The notes: a model not told the origin generated them from the letters alone. DNA of 64,000 nt from Linanthus parryae (GCA_023055425.1 JALGPY010000012.1:16565922-16629921), one strand, 5' to 3'. Shown: positions 11,001-22,248, numbered from the stretch's first letter. Made by a program: numbers and translations.

Positions 11001-11755
11001 TTCTTAAGACCGAATGGCATTACCGTATAGTTGAATACCCCTACGGGGGTGATGAATGCAGTTTTCCTTGCATCTTCGGGATCCATTTTGATTTGATTGT
11101 ACCCGCTGAAGCCGTCCATGAAACTGAACATGCGATGGCCTGCCGTTGAATCAATGAGCAAGTCGATATTAGGCAGTGGGAAATCGTCCTTGGGACAGAA
11201 ACGATTGAGGTCTCGGAAGTCCACGCAGATGCGGAGCTGTCCGTTCTTCTTCACCACTGGCACGATGTTGGCCAACCATGTGGGATGGTGATTTGGCTCT
11301 ATGAACTTGGCATCTAGGAGTTTGACGATCTCCTGTTTGATCTTCACGTTGAGCTCTGGCCTGAAGCTTCTGGTGCTTTGCTTGACCGGTTTAGACCCTG
11401 GGATGACGTCTAAACGGTGCATAGTGATGCTCGTGTCTAGACCTGGCATCTCATCGTATTCCCATGCGAATACATCCTTGTACTCAGTTAGGAGCTGCAG
11501 CAGCCCTTGTTCCTCTTCGCTTGTGAGGTCCGCACTCAGGAAGACTGGCCTCCTCTTTTCCTCGTTCGGGCTGAGGAACACTTCCTTTAGCTCTTGCTTT
11601 TGTGGTCTTGGCCTGTCTTCCATGCATTCGGGCGCTTCTTTGAGTTTCTCGTCTGAAACGATCTGTGTTGGCTCTTCTGTCAGCGCAACTTGTTTGATTC
11701 GATTGATTTGCCCAGGGACACCCCCATGCCCGTGTGAGGACGTCCCCGCGCACCT
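8018..11755 (-). CDS. pol: Tat-type pol: RT, RNase H, archaeal-type RNase H, integrase
   Basis: Read from the first ATG at 11623, this is 1201 residues; the frame is open further upstream to a TGA at 11756-11758. RT carries FSFMDGFSGY (D170) and FYVDDLV (D234, D235). A gypsy RNase H spans about 370-495. A second, archaeal-type RNase H spans about 521-645, with D527 (HFDGSS), E565 (NNEAEYEAL), D589 (GDSKL) and D639 (HADALA). The integrase core has D925 (WALDFIGP), D985 (LSDNGTPF) and E1021, with 35 residues between the last two acids. A pre-integrase zinc module appears twice (about 678-777 and 790-897). The second copy has H858, H862, C893 and C896; the first keeps the C-x2-C end but has a changed His pair. 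No internal stop or frameshift was seen. The product would copy element RNA into DNA and insert it. Confidence 0.93.
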   Translation of the reverse strand, partial: RCAGTSSHGHGGVPGQINRIKQVALTEEPTQIVSDEKLKEAPECMEDRPRPQKQELKEVFLSPNEEKRRPVFLSADLTSEEEQGLLQLLTEYKDVFAWEYDEMPGLDTSITMHRLDVIPGSKPVKQSTRSFRPELNVKIKQEIVKLLDAKFIEPNHHPTWLANIVPVVKKNGQLRICVDFRDLNRFCPKDDFPLPNIDLLIDSTAGHRMFSFMDGFSGYNQIKMDPEDARKTAFITPVGVFNYTVMPFGLKNAGATYQRAMMALFHDMMHKEVEFYVDDLVVKSKYEADHLADLRKVFNRCRSFQLKMNPMKCAFGVTSGKFLGCVVHRQGIEPDPAKVSAITSMTPPHNQSALKTFLGKLSYLRRFIPAIAEITCCFSTLLKKDAAYNWAPDHEAAFEKLKEILTSPKIMIAPQLGSPLLLYLTSTRRSIGALLAQVYEGQERPIYYISRIVQPAESRYTDIERHCLALFFVIEKLRHYFASHKVVVVTKSDPIRYLLTHTTPGGRLAKWYMTISQYDITCVKPRAIKSQAVADLLAQFPDNSHEPVIEEELEGPEIYAIDVPYWTLHFDGSSTRKGGGIGIVLTKPDGEVIQMSAKLNFAVTNNEAEYEALIAGLRAAKALEVSNLTVMGDSKLIVKQASGEYGLKEINLLPYRTLVQKLMQQFCDVKYEHKPRADNRHADALATLGSKVSIDKCHARISIEVRTSSALTEDACDDEHMDDADWRKAILQAIAKGTSSESWVLTKGYCIHDNTLYYKGPGGILMRCVSEQEGQQLLEKIHQHACGESEVSIYRKAQRYGIHWPSMSTAAALIQGKCESCTLIKDSLLVALIDDDTDWRKPLFEFLTKGTVPESRKEADKLKRKASRYVVQENLLWRKGHEGNLLRCLDDREAQEVMDLSHQVEHQGGAKLCRQLLSIGYFWPTMEVDCRTKVRRCQECQFKGNLVHAPAVDLHALGTPWPFHTWALDFIGPIRPTSHGNHFILTATELFTKWVEAIPLKTANALAVVNFIQENIVCRFGIPNTILSDNGTPFVNRQVATKLAEYNIRQICSTPYYPKGNGQAEATNKTLLRILSKMVADDHKKWADSLNIALWAYRTSPRTPTGASPFLLCYGAEAVVPAEVRVNSARLAFHALYENQRDHDLVLLEEKREQAKRTNKRYQERIARAYNKTVQRRDFAVGDLVLRASDHCMREATHPKFAANWEGPFEVTEVFDSGYCSIRRLHGTTSTPSSVNMRWIKKYYP

Positions 11756-11758
11756 TCA
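11756..11758 (-). other. In-frame TGA between protease and RT
   Basis: The gag-protease and pol frames are the same, and the frame after TGA stays open for 45 codons to the first pol ATG (11623) with no other stop. Either stop read-through or splicing gives Gag-Pol, or the stop is a mutation. A CGA-to-TGA change, as from cytosine methylation, would explain it. Confidence 0.8.
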
Positions 11759-14368
11759 TATGCGATAGCATTTCTTCCCGTTGGCGTAGAAGCTCTCTAT
11801 CTCCTTGCCCTCGGGGTCGTGTTTTGCGATCCTCTTCAGAGTGTACACACTCTTGCGGTGATATGCGATGCGCGGCGCCTCTTCGTGAATAGGCGGCGTT
11901 TCCTTGGTATCTCCCCTTGTTACCATCACGCCTGCAGGTGACTGGTCCTTGATGTCCTCCCAGAGAGGTAAAGGAGTGGGGTTGAATGGTCCGGGTGTTT
12001 GCTCGTCCGCCATCTCGGTGAACCACACCGCCTCGCTGAGATGTGCTTCGTCCAAGTTGAACGGGTTGGTTGAGGCCGGTATTTCGACAATCCTGTCGTT
12101 CCAGATAGCTTTCATCATCTGGTGAGCCGTGGAAGGGATTGCGTCGAAGCGATGAATCCAGGCTCGACCGATGATCATGTGGTATGTGGTGTTCGCATCT
12201 ATGACGTAGAACTTCGCCGAGCACTTGATTTTGCCGATCTGAACGCCCAGGCGGATCCACCCGATCGTCATTCTGGAATCGCTTCCGAATCCCACCAGCG
12301 GGGATGGACGCTTGACTACCTTGTGCTCGGGGATCCCTGCTAGCTTCAGTGTGTGGAGTGGAACAACATTGACCGCTGCTCCTCCATCGACGAATGCTCG
12401 CTTAAATTCGACGCCGTTGATGATGGCGGTCACGTACAGGGGCCTCTGGTGGCTCGCATCTGTCTTCTTGTCGCTGGCAGAAAAGGTCATGATCTTTTCT
12501 GTAGGACGGGACGCCCTGATGACTTTCCCGTTGGAGACTACGAGCTCCTCTTCGTAGTCCTCCGCTATCCTTAAGATTGCTTTTGTCATGTCAGCTCGGC
12601 ATTTTTCGGAGAAGTTCATCTCGTTGAAGAATCTGTCGAAGCCGTGCGACCCTTTCATGCGGTCGGCACGCTCATCTTCCGTATCCATGCTATAGTCTTC
12701 CTCTTCATGGACTTCAGCAACGATGGGTAGACCATCCTCTGCGACTTCTTCCAAGTCTACTATCGAGATCATGGCGACCTCCTTGCCCTTTGAGCCCGAA
12801 TCTGTATGGGCAGGCAGCGGGTTGTTGCGCACATCCTTCCGATGGTCGCTGACGATGAGTTCGCCGCTCTTCATCTTCTGATCGAGCGCGAATCTGAGCT
12901 TCTTGCACTCGGCTGTGGGGTGCATGACCTTGCCGTGGTATTCGCACCACTTAGGGTCCCTCGTCATCTCCTTGGAGGGTGCTTTCTCGAGCGGTGGTAG
13001 GACGCCGTCCTTACGCCACTGTCTGCAGAGATCGCTTGCCTCCTCCACCGAGCATGGCAGAGGCGGTGCGTCGAAGTTTGTAACTTTTGCTTGCTTCTGG
13101 GGCGAAACTGCATTGACCTCAGCTTCGCGTCCTCGCTTGTAGCCGAATCTGCCGATCTTGTAGGTGGTGCCGCTCGCAGGTCGTTCTGGAGCGTTCTTCT
13201 TTCTCTGTCTCTCGACGATGGGCTCGATGTTCATCGTGCACTCGATGAGCTTTGAAAACGTGGGTGTTTGCAAATTGATTAGCATGCTCTTGTACTCATC
13301 TCGCATGCACTGCAGGCATATCTCTACGAGCCGGCTTTCGAGCATGGGATCCTTGCACTCCAAGGATTTCGCTCTGAATTTCTTGATGAAAGTGATTCCA
13401 TCTTCCTCGCGTTTCTGATACATTCGCGAGAGGTGGATCATCGTCACCTTCTCTTCCATCTGGAAGAACTTGGTGTAGAACTTCTGGACCATGTCGTCCC
13501 AAGTCTTCACAGATCCGGGCTCCAACGTCCGGTACCATTTGTATGCTACATTCCCAAGAGTCTTTGGGAACTCTCGCATCAGCAGTTTGGGATCAGCTCC
13601 GTATGGACCCATGACATCGATGAAACGCATGACATGCTCATGAGCGTTTCCATTGACGTCTTCGAACTTGTCCCATTTGGGAGCCTTGTACCCTGCCGGG
13701 TTAGGCATGAGATAGATCTCTCGTGGAATGGGTGGATCGTTGTCTAGCTTCGGGATGATGGTATCCGCGAGCGATTGATGAGCTAGGATGGAGTCCACGC
13801 GCTTCTGCAAGGACGTCATGCATTCTGGGAGGCTTCCCTCGGTAGCTGCCGGAGGGGCTGCCGTAGGCGGTGGCGACACATATGCTGTCGGAGGATTGGG
13901 AGTGTATTGACTGCCCGCGTTTCCCCAAATCGTCGCTGGTGGAGGCAAAGTGTACTGCAAAGTTGGGTTAGACGCCAGAGCCGTGGGCTGAGAGGCGTGA
14001 GCGGCAGGGGGTAGCATTTGCGCTGTTGATCCTTGGATCGAAGGCAGCTGCGCGGCTGACGGTGGAGTTTGCAGATGAGGGTTGGGAGGTGTGGCCGACG
14101 CTCCCAATCCTGGAGCAGTAGGGGTTCCTCCTCCCTGAGGGGTGGCGGTACCTGGTGGAGGATTTGGCGCAAGGGTGCCCAGAACGGCCAAGATCCGCTC
14201 CAACTGCGCAGATTGAGACTTGAGGGCTTTTGCCTGACTTTGGACAGTGGCGTCCAAAGATTCCAAAGTCGGTGCCTCGCCGGGAGTCGTCGGAGTACGG
14301 CGGACTTCGTCTCCCGAGGGAGTTTCGGTGGAAGGCGACCGGTTGCTGACATCATCCTCCTGAGACAT
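11756..14368 (-). CDS. gag: Gag and aspartic protease of the Tat element
   Basis: 870 residues, starting 23 bases after the primer site, so the leader is very short. Residues 1-180 are Pro/Ser/Thr/Gln-rich and disordered. The retrotransposon Gag fold is at about 215-390, around KWDKFEDVNG and AYKWYRTLEP. There is a C-x2-H...H-x4-C zinc-like motif at 475-488 (CEYHGKVMHPTAEC) instead of a standard CCHC knuckle, as in other Tat Gags. The protease is at about 640-745, with the active site written DGG (D661, FVDGGAAVNV) instead of DTG or DSG, and a conserved GRAWIH segment follows at about 734. The ORF ends at a TGA in frame with pol; that stop is the only barrier to one gag-pol polyprotein. Confidence 0.9.
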   Translation of the reverse strand: MSQEDDVSNRSPSTETPSGDEVRRTPTTPGEAPTLESLDATVQSQAKALKSQSAQLERILAVLGTLAPNPPPGTATPQGGGTPTAPGLGASATPPNPHLQTPPSAAQLPSIQGSTAQMLPPAAHASQPTALASNPTLQYTLPPPATIWGNAGSQYTPNPPTAYVSPPPTAAPPAATEGSLPECMTSLQKRVDSILAHQSLADTIIPKLDNDPPIPREIYLMPNPAGYKAPKWDKFEDVNGNAHEHVMRFIDVMGPYGADPKLLMREFPKTLGNVAYKWYRTLEPGSVKTWDDMVQKFYTKFFQMEEKVTMIHLSRMYQKREEDGITFIKKFRAKSLECKDPMLESRLVEICLQCMRDEYKSMLINLQTPTFSKLIECTMNIEPIVERQRKKNAPERPASGTTYKIGRFGYKRGREAEVNAVSPQKQAKVTNFDAPPLPCSVEEASDLCRQWRKDGVLPPLEKAPSKEMTRDPKWCEYHGKVMHPTAECKKLRFALDQKMKSGELIVSDHRKDVRNNPLPAHTDSGSKGKEVAMISIVDLEEVAEDGLPIVAEVHEEEDYSMDTEDERADRMKGSHGFDRFFNEMNFSEKCRADMTKAILRIAEDYEEELVVSNGKVIRASRPTEKIMTFSASDKKTDASHQRPLYVTAIINGVEFKRAFVDGGAAVNVVPLHTLKLAGIPEHKVVKRPSPLVGFGSDSRMTIGWIRLGVQIGKIKCSAKFYVIDANTTYHMIIGRAWIHRFDAIPSTAHQMMKAIWNDRIVEIPASTNPFNLDEAHLSEAVWFTEMADEQTPGPFNPTPLPLWEDIKDQSPAGVMVTRGDTKETPPIHEEAPRIAYHRKSVYTLKRIAKHDPEGKEIESFYANGKKCYRI

Positions 14369-14390
14369 GGTTGCTTTTGCTGGTAAGTTT

Positions 14391-14406
14391 CACGTCGGGT
14401 TCACCA
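14391..14406 (-). promoter_or_regulatory. Primer binding site of the Tat element
   Basis: On the minus strand TGGTGAACCCGACGTG starts three bases after the LTR end. It begins TGG, which pairs with tRNA CCA ends. I could not identify the tRNA with certainty; it is not the initiator-Met type used by the copia elements in this window. Confidence 0.75.
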
Positions 14407-14409
14407 AAA

Positions 14410-15035
14410 TGTGCACAAGAGATTCCGGCAGGGAGACCTCCGTGTACACCGTACGTAGTAGATCAGGGATCGCACAGGAAGAATAGGGGTGTGTGTAGGG
14501 AGAGAGTAAGTCAGTAGCAATGTCTGAGAGAGAGACAGAGGTTTGGCAGAGCTTCCGCGTATGGCAGTGTTGTTCTCCTTGTATGGAAAGAGTAACGATG
14601 TATATATACTGGAGAACATGACCGTTGTAGTGTGGTTAATGCGCCCATTGATGGCGGCTTAATTAGCTTAACCGTAACGGCACGTTCGTCCGAGTATATA
14701 GGAACCGTTAGAGCACGTGGTGCGCGAGTACCGGAACCGTTACGAGGTTGACCGGGTTTGACCGGATTGACCGGGTCTAGGGAGCTCGTGCCAAAGATCT
14801 CTCAAAACAGTTACTAAAGGTCGCGCGCGGGCTTGGCTCGCACGCGACAGGGCTTACTCTAGCCTCCAGACCACAAAGTCCCTACAAGTCCCGTGCAGTG
14901 GTATGCGAGGGCTCTGTCTCGCAGCCCCCACATGGATCAGCTCGGCTGGTGATCCTGTGTGTGTGGAGCACAATATGGTGTGCTGGATGGTCGCCACGTG
15001 GCCTAGATCTGCCATGTCATAAAGCAGTATCTACA
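14410..15035 (-). repeat. 5' LTR of the Tat element (626 bp)
   Basis: Minus-strand ends are TGTAGATACT... and ...TTGTGCACA (TG...CA). A minus-strand TATA box, AGTATATATA, lies at 14600-14609, placing transcription start about 30 bp toward gag. The bases after the LTR (CTTAT, 15036-15040) would be the target duplication, but the other flank is outside the window. Confidence 0.88.
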
Positions 15036-15712
15036 CTTATCTTATGATTTCTTAATCTTAATGTTTTTGGATTATATTCACCAAATTGTTGAACTCGTTC
15101 CAATAGATATTTTATTTATTTAATCCATAATGTTCTAGAGAAATAACTACCTGTATAGAAAATGTCAGTACATGTGGAAAAACTCAATCCAACCCACAAT
15201 TTCAAAATAAAAAAACAAAATCCACCACTATAAGTGGAGAAATTTGTGAATTTCATAGCTATAAGGTTAGTCAAGGAGTGACAATTTTGTCTTACCGATG
15301 CTCTCCAATATGTCTAATGTTCAAACCCCATGACATCCAAACACTCTACAAAATCACCATTAAATTATGTGGGGTAGGTTTCACTCAACTAACATATACC
15401 TTTGCTCTTTTCTTGATCACTTAATGATTGTGCTATACTTTCATAGCATGAGTACTCCAATCTCCACATATTGGCTGGTAATAATAGATGGTGTTAACAT
15501 CATAAATTACTTCAAGATTTTGATGAACATAAAGGCTCAGGTACACAAATAAGACTACTTGAATTCAAATTTAACATCAGATAAAATAAAATTCATGACA
15601 AAAGGGATAAAAATTAAAAAGGATAACGAACAAATATCAAAATTAAAGCAACTTAATGGAGACTCTTGAACATTTCGACTACATCTACCAATACCGAACT
15701 ATAATGAAAAAT
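15036..15712. other. AT-rich intergenic stretch
   Basis: No gene, repeat or RNA structure that I can support. Short open frames here are chance. Confidence 0.6.
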
Positions 15713-16264
15713 TTAGCCTTCATGATGTCTCGAAGATTGTCCAGGGTTGGTTTTGCGTTTTCTGTTACCAATCCAAACTTTTAAGTTGCTATAAGTGATC
15801 CCGATATTTTCACAGAACTTAAGAGTGTCTTCCTTATTGTTTCTTGGAAGAAGCCAACCGCATTGATCTGCAAACATCCTCATATATTCCTTTTGCTCTT
15901 TTGTGAATTTTGTGTACCTTCTCTTCTTCATTTCTTTCTCCCCAACAATCTCATTTTCAACCATTGAAAGATTTTCAGCTGGAATATGTTTACCCGGGTG
16001 GGATGCTATGTTGCTACTACCATGACAATTGTTTGTTGTGATAATTTGATCACGATAAAGAGGGAAATTGTCCTCTTTGTGGTGCAAGTTGGTATAAAAT
16101 CCACAATTTTTGCAGAACTGTACCAGTGCTCCATGTTCTTCAGCTGCTTTAAAGTCGTTGCAAACTCTGGAGGTGCTTCTTGACATTCTTGTCGCGTCGG
16201 AAAGCTGAAATTTATCATTTACAGCAACATACTTTCCATTTGAATCGCCATTTTTCCTCTCCAT
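15713..16264 (-). CDS. ZF-HD-type homeodomain protein, lacking a recognisable zinc finger
   Basis: 183 residues. Residues about 113-171 are a homeodomain of the plant ZF-HD class: KKRRYTKFTKEQKEYM, then CGWLLP, and a recognition helix LKVWIGNRKRK (W164, N167). Family members usually have a zinc-finger dimerisation region before the homeodomain; here the N-terminal half has only scattered Cys/His (CKNCGFYTNLHH at about 51-62) and does not match that pattern. ZF-HD proteins are plant nuclear DNA-binding regulators, often dimeric; a form without the finger could act as a small inhibitor of dimers, as the related MIF proteins do from the opposite half (inference). A splice-acceptor-like TATGACAG lies about 30 bp upstream of the ATG, so a leader exon is possible. 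It may be a diverged gene or a pseudogene. Confidence 0.72.
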   Translation of the reverse strand: MERKNGDSNGKYVAVNDKFQLSDATRMSRSTSRVCNDFKAAEEHGALVQFCKNCGFYTNLHHKEDNFPLYRDQIITTNNCHGSSNIASHPGKHIPAENLSMVENEIVGEKEMKKRRYTKFTKEQKEYMRMFADQCGWLLPRNNKEDTLKFCENIGITYSNLKVWIGNRKRKTNPGQSSRHHEG

Positions 16265-16629
16265 GAGAATGTTGTGAATACTTGAATCAGCTTTCTGTCA
16301 TAGAAACAAATAATTTGAATAAGAAAACCAATCCACATTACTGAATTCAATTTTCGTCTCAGACAACTACACTAGTAGATTTGGATTTACATTTCCAATG
16401 TATGAAATGCATGATACTAGATCTGAATAAAACATTTATGAACTTTATTTGAAGTTAGAATGTTTAGTTGGATCATAAAAAATATTGACAAAGTCATGCC
16501 AGAATATAAATCTTAAGCAAAGAGAGAGAATGCCTTGATTTCGAGAGGAAAAACTTGTCCTTGAAGATGCTTTCATATGTTTGTGTGAGATAGTGCTCAA
16601 GTTGATGAGAGTCTCTCGAGGAAAGAGAG

Positions 16630-16640
16630 TACTTATAGAG
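16630..16640 (-). promoter_or_regulatory. TATA box of the homeodomain gene
   Basis: CCTCTATAAGT on the minus strand, about 370 bp upstream of the ATG and followed by a pyrimidine-rich stretch that could be the leader. Position fits a promoter with a leader intron; not proven. Confidence 0.4.
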
Positions 16641-16679
16641 GAAATTGTGAGGGAGTAAGTCATTAGAAATTTAATATTT

Positions 16680-17421
16680 TACCTTTTTTACGCCATTGAA
16701 TAGTCTTACATTGAATATTTAGTGCGTCTTTGCTAACATAATTATAGAAACAAAATAATTAAATATATATACAAATTGTTGTAATGCAACCTCAGATTAT
16801 ATGACTTTCTTTGTGGTTTGATTTTCATATATGCGACTTCAATTAAATATGAAGGAAGGCGACAATCATGTTGGATTGACGTGTCATTTCACTATTCTTT
16901 TCTCCGTGTTGATGGCAATTTGTATTAATTGGTCACATTGTTTTGAAATGTACCTACTAAGAAAGCATCCGTAATATATATAAAAATCAAATAATACCCA
17001 TTCAGTACTAATTCAATGCCTAAATTTAAATTATAAACGTTTTAATAACTCCTTTATGGTTAAATATATATTTGTGCAAATAAAGATAGGGACAGGTGTA
17101 AGTCATGCTTTATTGAGTAGTTTTTCCTTCTTGCTGCTTTCGATTGATATTTTACCGATTCATCAATGAAATATGTAGATGTACTGAAAAATTATACAAT
17201 CATTATTTATTAACTGTGTAATGTTCCATGTCCTCAAAAGTATGGTTTCATTTAAAATTGAAATGCGTTGATCATTAAATACTGATTCATGACTTATTTT
17301 TTGTGCATCCCGTTTATGTGACTTTGTAACAATTCACCATCATTGTTCTTATAAAGGTGATTGACTCTCATTGATCACAAGAAAGAGAATAGTTCCACTC
17401 ATTGTTTGTATGATGAGCCAG
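16680..17421. other. AT-rich intergenic stretch
   Basis: No gene or repeat recognised. It ends where the truncated SIRE-like LTR starts. Confidence 0.55.
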
Positions 17422-18745
17422 TGAAAGACAGTATGTAGGAATGTAGTAAAAGATCAAATACTCTAGAAGGGCGGGGGGGGGGGGGGTGTTAAAAGAGAAT
17501 GACAACGTTTTCCACATATGTGGTTTTAAAACAAAGTGTGAAGAACTATGAGTATTTCAAAGCTTTGAACTCAGTTTCAAGGCTTTGAACTCAAAACAGA
17601 CAGTTTGAAGTTACTGATAAGTTTCAAGGATTTGAAGAGCCTTTCAAAGCTTTGAACTAAAACCTCTTTTGAAGTAGTTATAGAGACCAATAATGAACTG
17701 AAATGTAAAGCAATGAACACAGTGGTTTTTACGGATTTCAGTCCTCAATGACCTACTCTTTGCCCGAGGGACCTAATCCCTCGAGAATTTCAACAAACTT
17801 CTTATTTATCAAAAGCTAAGCCCTAGATATCAGACCTAGAGAATTGCCTTACTCTGTGCAGTATGTGATTCTTCCTAACCTATCTAGTTCATGCTCTAGC
17901 TAAATGATACAATAAGACTTTAGTTGTCACTTATACAATTCAGCAAATAAGGAAACTTTCTAAACCTGCATACACAGGGTTAGCTAGCAGTTCATGCATA
18001 ACAACTTAAGCAAACAATAAGATCAATGCAAGTTATAACACAGACTAAGTTTTTCATTCATTATACAACATCGAAAGATAAAGTTCATAATATAAGAGAG
18101 ACATAGGAGTAGAAACTCCCCCTAAGTTCATGCTCAGTTCATATTCAGAGTTTTCAAGGCTTTGAAACAAGTTTCGAACATTTGAAACCAACTGTGAGCA
18201 AACTGTGAACTTAGAATCTCCCCTTCATGAAAGACAAAACAAATTATTCTGTTTGACGATTTTTTTTTTTTTTTTGCAAAAGATAGACATGAGTAGCATA
18301 GCAAATACATTTATAAAAGAGCAAAACCAAATAACATTACTAAAAGTTATGATAACTAAATCAAACAGAATCAAAATTAAACCGAGTTACCAGTCCAAAA
18401 CTTAAAACAAACAATACTAAGCAATTTAACAAACCTAATGCCACACACCCAAACAAGATAAAAACTAAAGTATCCCCCTAAATTTCTCACCCTTTTCGAC
18501 TTTCATCAAAAGAGTAAGAAAATGTTGTATCAAATTGTTTTGAAAAACAGAAAAATTGGAAAACTTGAAAGTAGTAGGTTTTGAAAGAGGATTAAAGACT
18601 CTGGAAAAGAAAGAAAGCAAGGAAGGCTAGAATCAAGGCTTTGTCTGCATCTATCTTGTGTCCTGCAGCATCTTCCTGATCACTTTCTTCTTCAGCTTCT
18701 TCCTGTGCATCATCCTCTTGTGCAACTTCTTCACTAGGCTCATCA
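17422..18745 (-). mobile_element. Truncated SIRE-like copia remnant (3' LTR plus end of extra ORF)
   Basis: In reverse this matches the 3' part of the element at 49370-57544. The LTR runs from TGAAAGACAG (17422) to about 18209 and includes a G run at 17474-17486 beside TCTAGAAG, the reverse of the C run beside CTTCTAGA at 49531 and 57484. Purine-rich GGGGAGAT abuts it. Copies of the TTTCAARGCYTTGAA box lie at 17555, 17575, 17622, 17642, 18152 and 18172. At 18640-18745 the minus strand encodes an acidic Glu/Asp-rich stretch like the end of the extra 3' ORF at 55680-55926. The remnant is cut at 18746 by the gypsy LTR. Confidence 0.78.
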
Positions 18746-21123
<2,378 letters not shown>

Positions 21124-21140
21124 TCCTTCCCTCCTAAAGA
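21124..21140 (-). promoter_or_regulatory. Polypurine tract of the chromovirus, unit 1
   Basis: Minus-strand TTTAGGAGGGAAGGA immediately before the LTR start TGAAATACC. The same tract occurs beside 23753, 26358 and 28944 in the other units. Confidence 0.8.
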
Positions 21141-21368
21141 GAACTTCGTCTTCGAAGTTTAAACTAAAACCTCCCTCCTTAACAAGAACTCGTCCTTGAA
21201 GTTTAAAATAAACCTTAACCACAATAAGGTATGAACCTCCCCTCAATGGTACAACTACTAAATGCAAACCTAAGGTCATGAATGATATGCAAAATACTAT
21301 AAGTAGTACTTTAATAAAAACCGAAGGATTACATCCTCTCACCCTTAGAGGAGTGACGTCCTCGAAAC

Positions 21369-22080
21369 TCAAGGTACCTCGTCAAACAGGTGAGGGTACT
21401 TCTTCCTCATATCATCCTCCGCTTCCCAAGTTGCCTCTTCAGAGAGGTGATTTGTCCATAAGACCTTTACAATCTTGACACTCTTGTTACGGGTGTTCCT
21501 TGTCTTGGTGTCTAGAATCTTGAAAGGATGTTCTTCATAACTCCAAGACGGGTCCAGTTCTACTGGTTCGGGATCTAATACACGGGATGCATCATACATG
21601 TACTACTTCATCTGCGATACGTGGAATACATTGTGAACACGACCCAAATTCGATGGTAAATCCAATCGATAAGCCACTTCTCCAATCTTCTCTATGACAT
21701 CATATGGTCCAATGAATTTCGGGCTCAACTTCCCTTTCTGATTGAACCTCATGACTCCCTTAGTAGGCGAAACTTTAATAAATGCGTTTTCTCCAACATG
21801 AAGTTCCAATGGTCTCCTTTTCTGATCAGCGTAGGACTTTTGTCTATCCTGGGCTGCCTTCATTTGCTGTTGTATAAGTCTCACTTGATCTGTCATTTCT
21901 TTGATAAGTTGTGGACCAATTACTATTGTCTCACTTATGTTGTTCCAACACAATGGTGTTCTACACTTCCTTCCATACAACGCCTCATGTGGTGCCATTC
22001 CAATACTGGCATGATGACTGTTGTTGTAGGAGAATTCTATCAAAGGCAATATATCAACCCATGAACTTTGAAAATCCATA
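21369..22080 (-). pseudogene. Integrase C-terminus and chromo-like tail, unit 1
   Basis: The integrase end (from VMDFQSSWVDILPLIEFSY to FHVSQMK) is open in this copy, followed by one in-frame TAG and then a 76-residue tail whose end (KVLWTNHLSEEATWEAEDD...YPHLF) resembles the degenerate chromodomain of plant chromoviruses. The upstream (right) end is cut: reading starts inside an (ATT)n tract, which would add poly-Leu. With no RT or catalytic integrase core in this copy, it cannot act alone. Confidence 0.85.
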
Positions 22081-22099
22081 ACACAAACGTACTCAATTT

Positions 22100-22100
<1 letters not shown>

Positions 22101-22175
<75 letters not shown>

Positions 22176-22176
22176 C

Positions 22177-22218
<42 letters not shown>

Positions 22219-22248
22219 TATTATTATTATTATTATTATTATTATAAT
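22101..22248. repeat. (AAT)n tract that turns into (ATT)n, junction of units 1 and 2
   Basis: About 115 bases of AAT units with one AAC-AAC interruption, then at about 22217 an abrupt switch to ATT units up to 22245. The switch makes the end of the tract an inverted repeat able to fold on itself. Confidence 0.93.

Larger units (their letters stand above)
1..15035 (-). mobile_element. Tat-type Ty3/gypsy LTR retrotransposon, nearly complete
   Basis: A minus-strand element whose order, read right to left, is 5' LTR, primer site, gag-protease, TGA, RT-RNase H-second RNase H-integrase, hairpin repeat array, an opposite-strand PMD gene, polypurine tract and 3' LTR. The last 44 bases of the 3' LTR (1-44) match the end of the 5' LTR (14992-15035) exactly; the rest of the 3' LTR is off the window. 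The internal region is about 14.4 kb, long for Ty3/gypsy. A second, archaeal-type RNase H and a long variable 3' region with tandem repeats and extra ORFs are known traits of the Tat lineage (Ogre, Retand and Grande relatives). Lineage is inferred from domain order, not from a tree. Confidence 0.93.

Noticed and set aside
11484..12260. 258-codon frame on the minus strand overlapping the gag-pol boundary
   Set aside because: Out-of-frame shadow of gag and pol, which have clear domains.
13816..14355. 179-codon frame overlapping the start of gag
   Set aside because: Shadow of the Pro/Ser-rich Gag N-terminus, whose base composition opens other frames.
15036..17421. Possible tRNA or small RNA gene in the non-transposon stretch
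   Set aside because: No cloverleaf with A and B boxes or stable stem-loop found by eye.
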